From Teratosphaeria epicoccoides (taxonomy: Eukaryota; Ascomycota; Dothideomycetes; Mycosphaerellales; Teratosphaeriaceae): a stretch of 64,000 bases of DNA. Below, in pieces: positions 63,686-64,000 of this stretch; positions within the stretch are counted from its first letter, which is position 1; the number at the start of each line of letters is the position of its first letter. Under the pieces are notes generated by a model, which saw nothing but the letters and a program-made list of their open reading frames with translations, made no database searches and was not told the origin of the DNA. The translations under genes and the position numbers were made by a program. The DNA is taken from NCBI GenBank assembly GCA_021401465.1, contig JADDMT010000026.1, positions 1 to 64,000 of the forward strand, given 5' to 3'.

Positions 63686-64000
63686 GTGCAAGAGCGCACG
63701 CACGCAAGGCTTGCCATGCACGAGGATCCAGCAAGCTTTGGTCCCTAGGCCAGATACTTTCATCCAAAGGACAGAGACGGTTGTCGTACAGTTTTCTCCG
63801 ACCTTCCGGCTCTTCTTGGCGAGCCCGTTTAGCCTTTAAGGTGTACTAACGATTTGGCTGAACGGCAGTGTCGACCCCATCCTGGCTCGTCACTCGCACG
63901 CCCTGGATCCCATCTTGGTCGCGAAGGTACGATGTCCACGGGTACTGTTGTCAAGGATCAAGAAATTTTTGTGTTTGTGTTGTAGATGAGGCTGCGGAAG
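63686..64000. other. Window end, nothing recognised
   Basis: A short open stretch (63643-63849) shows no motif. Confidence 0.4.

Overview
This window reads as nuclear DNA of a filamentous ascomycete (Pezizomycotina; my guess is a Dothideomycete). The reasons are short introns with GT(R)NGT...YAG borders, monocistronic genes on both strands, a fungal gene set (sterol C-24(28) reductase, intradiol dioxygenase, HET relic, FLC-type channel, Sin1) and a repeat block that looks damaged by repeat-induced point mutation (RIP). Exon joins were built by hand from splice signals, protein continuity and family conservation. Each CDS span includes its introns, and the exon coordinates are in the evidence.

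Left edge, 1 to about 5,000: a degraded repeat zone. It holds the 3' end of a Ty3/gypsy polyprotein with chromodomain, a probable LTR, and three broken minus-strand genes. Each broken gene encodes a small protein with a Zn(II)2Cys6-like cysteine array, and at least two have a charged or coiled-coil tail. The in-frame stops are mostly TAG, as expected from TGG to TAG decay.

From 5,572 to 17,411: USP10/Ubp3-type deubiquitinase, FAD-dependent oxidoreductase, NIPSNAP protein, choline/ethanolamine phosphotransferase and intradiol ring-cleavage dioxygenase, all on plus.

17,979 to 19,154 is a scar in which a truncated cytochrome P450 and a truncated Vps62-like secreted protein meet tail to tail.

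20,552 to 26,034 (minus): fructosamine-3-kinase family protein, ERG4 sterol reductase, and an uncharacterised protein with an HNNCQTF motif.

27,843 to 44,391: FHA-forkhead transcription factor, Ser/Thr-rich secreted protein, PX-associated-domain protein, NADP-isocitrate dehydrogenase with apparent dual targeting, aminodeoxychorismate lyase (minus), glutamine synthetase and an FLC/TRP-like channel.

45,525 to 61,183: secreted alpha-amylase (5 exons), DUF2985 membrane protein, an unknown plus-strand protein, a broken F-box-like gene, the TORC2 subunit Sin1, a broken zinc alcohol dehydrogenase and the retromer sorting nexin SNX3/Grd19.

Right edge, about 61,900 to 63,700: remains of a HET-domain gene. 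A small cysteine-rich secreted protein gene lies on the opposite strand between the two HET remnants.

The genes do not form one pathway. Most are dispersed housekeeping genes (nitrogen assimilation, NADPH, ergosterol, phospholipid, TORC2, retromer). The accessory material (pseudogenes, repeats, candidate secreted effector) lies at the two edges and in small scars. I found no CRISPR array, rRNA or convincing tRNA.
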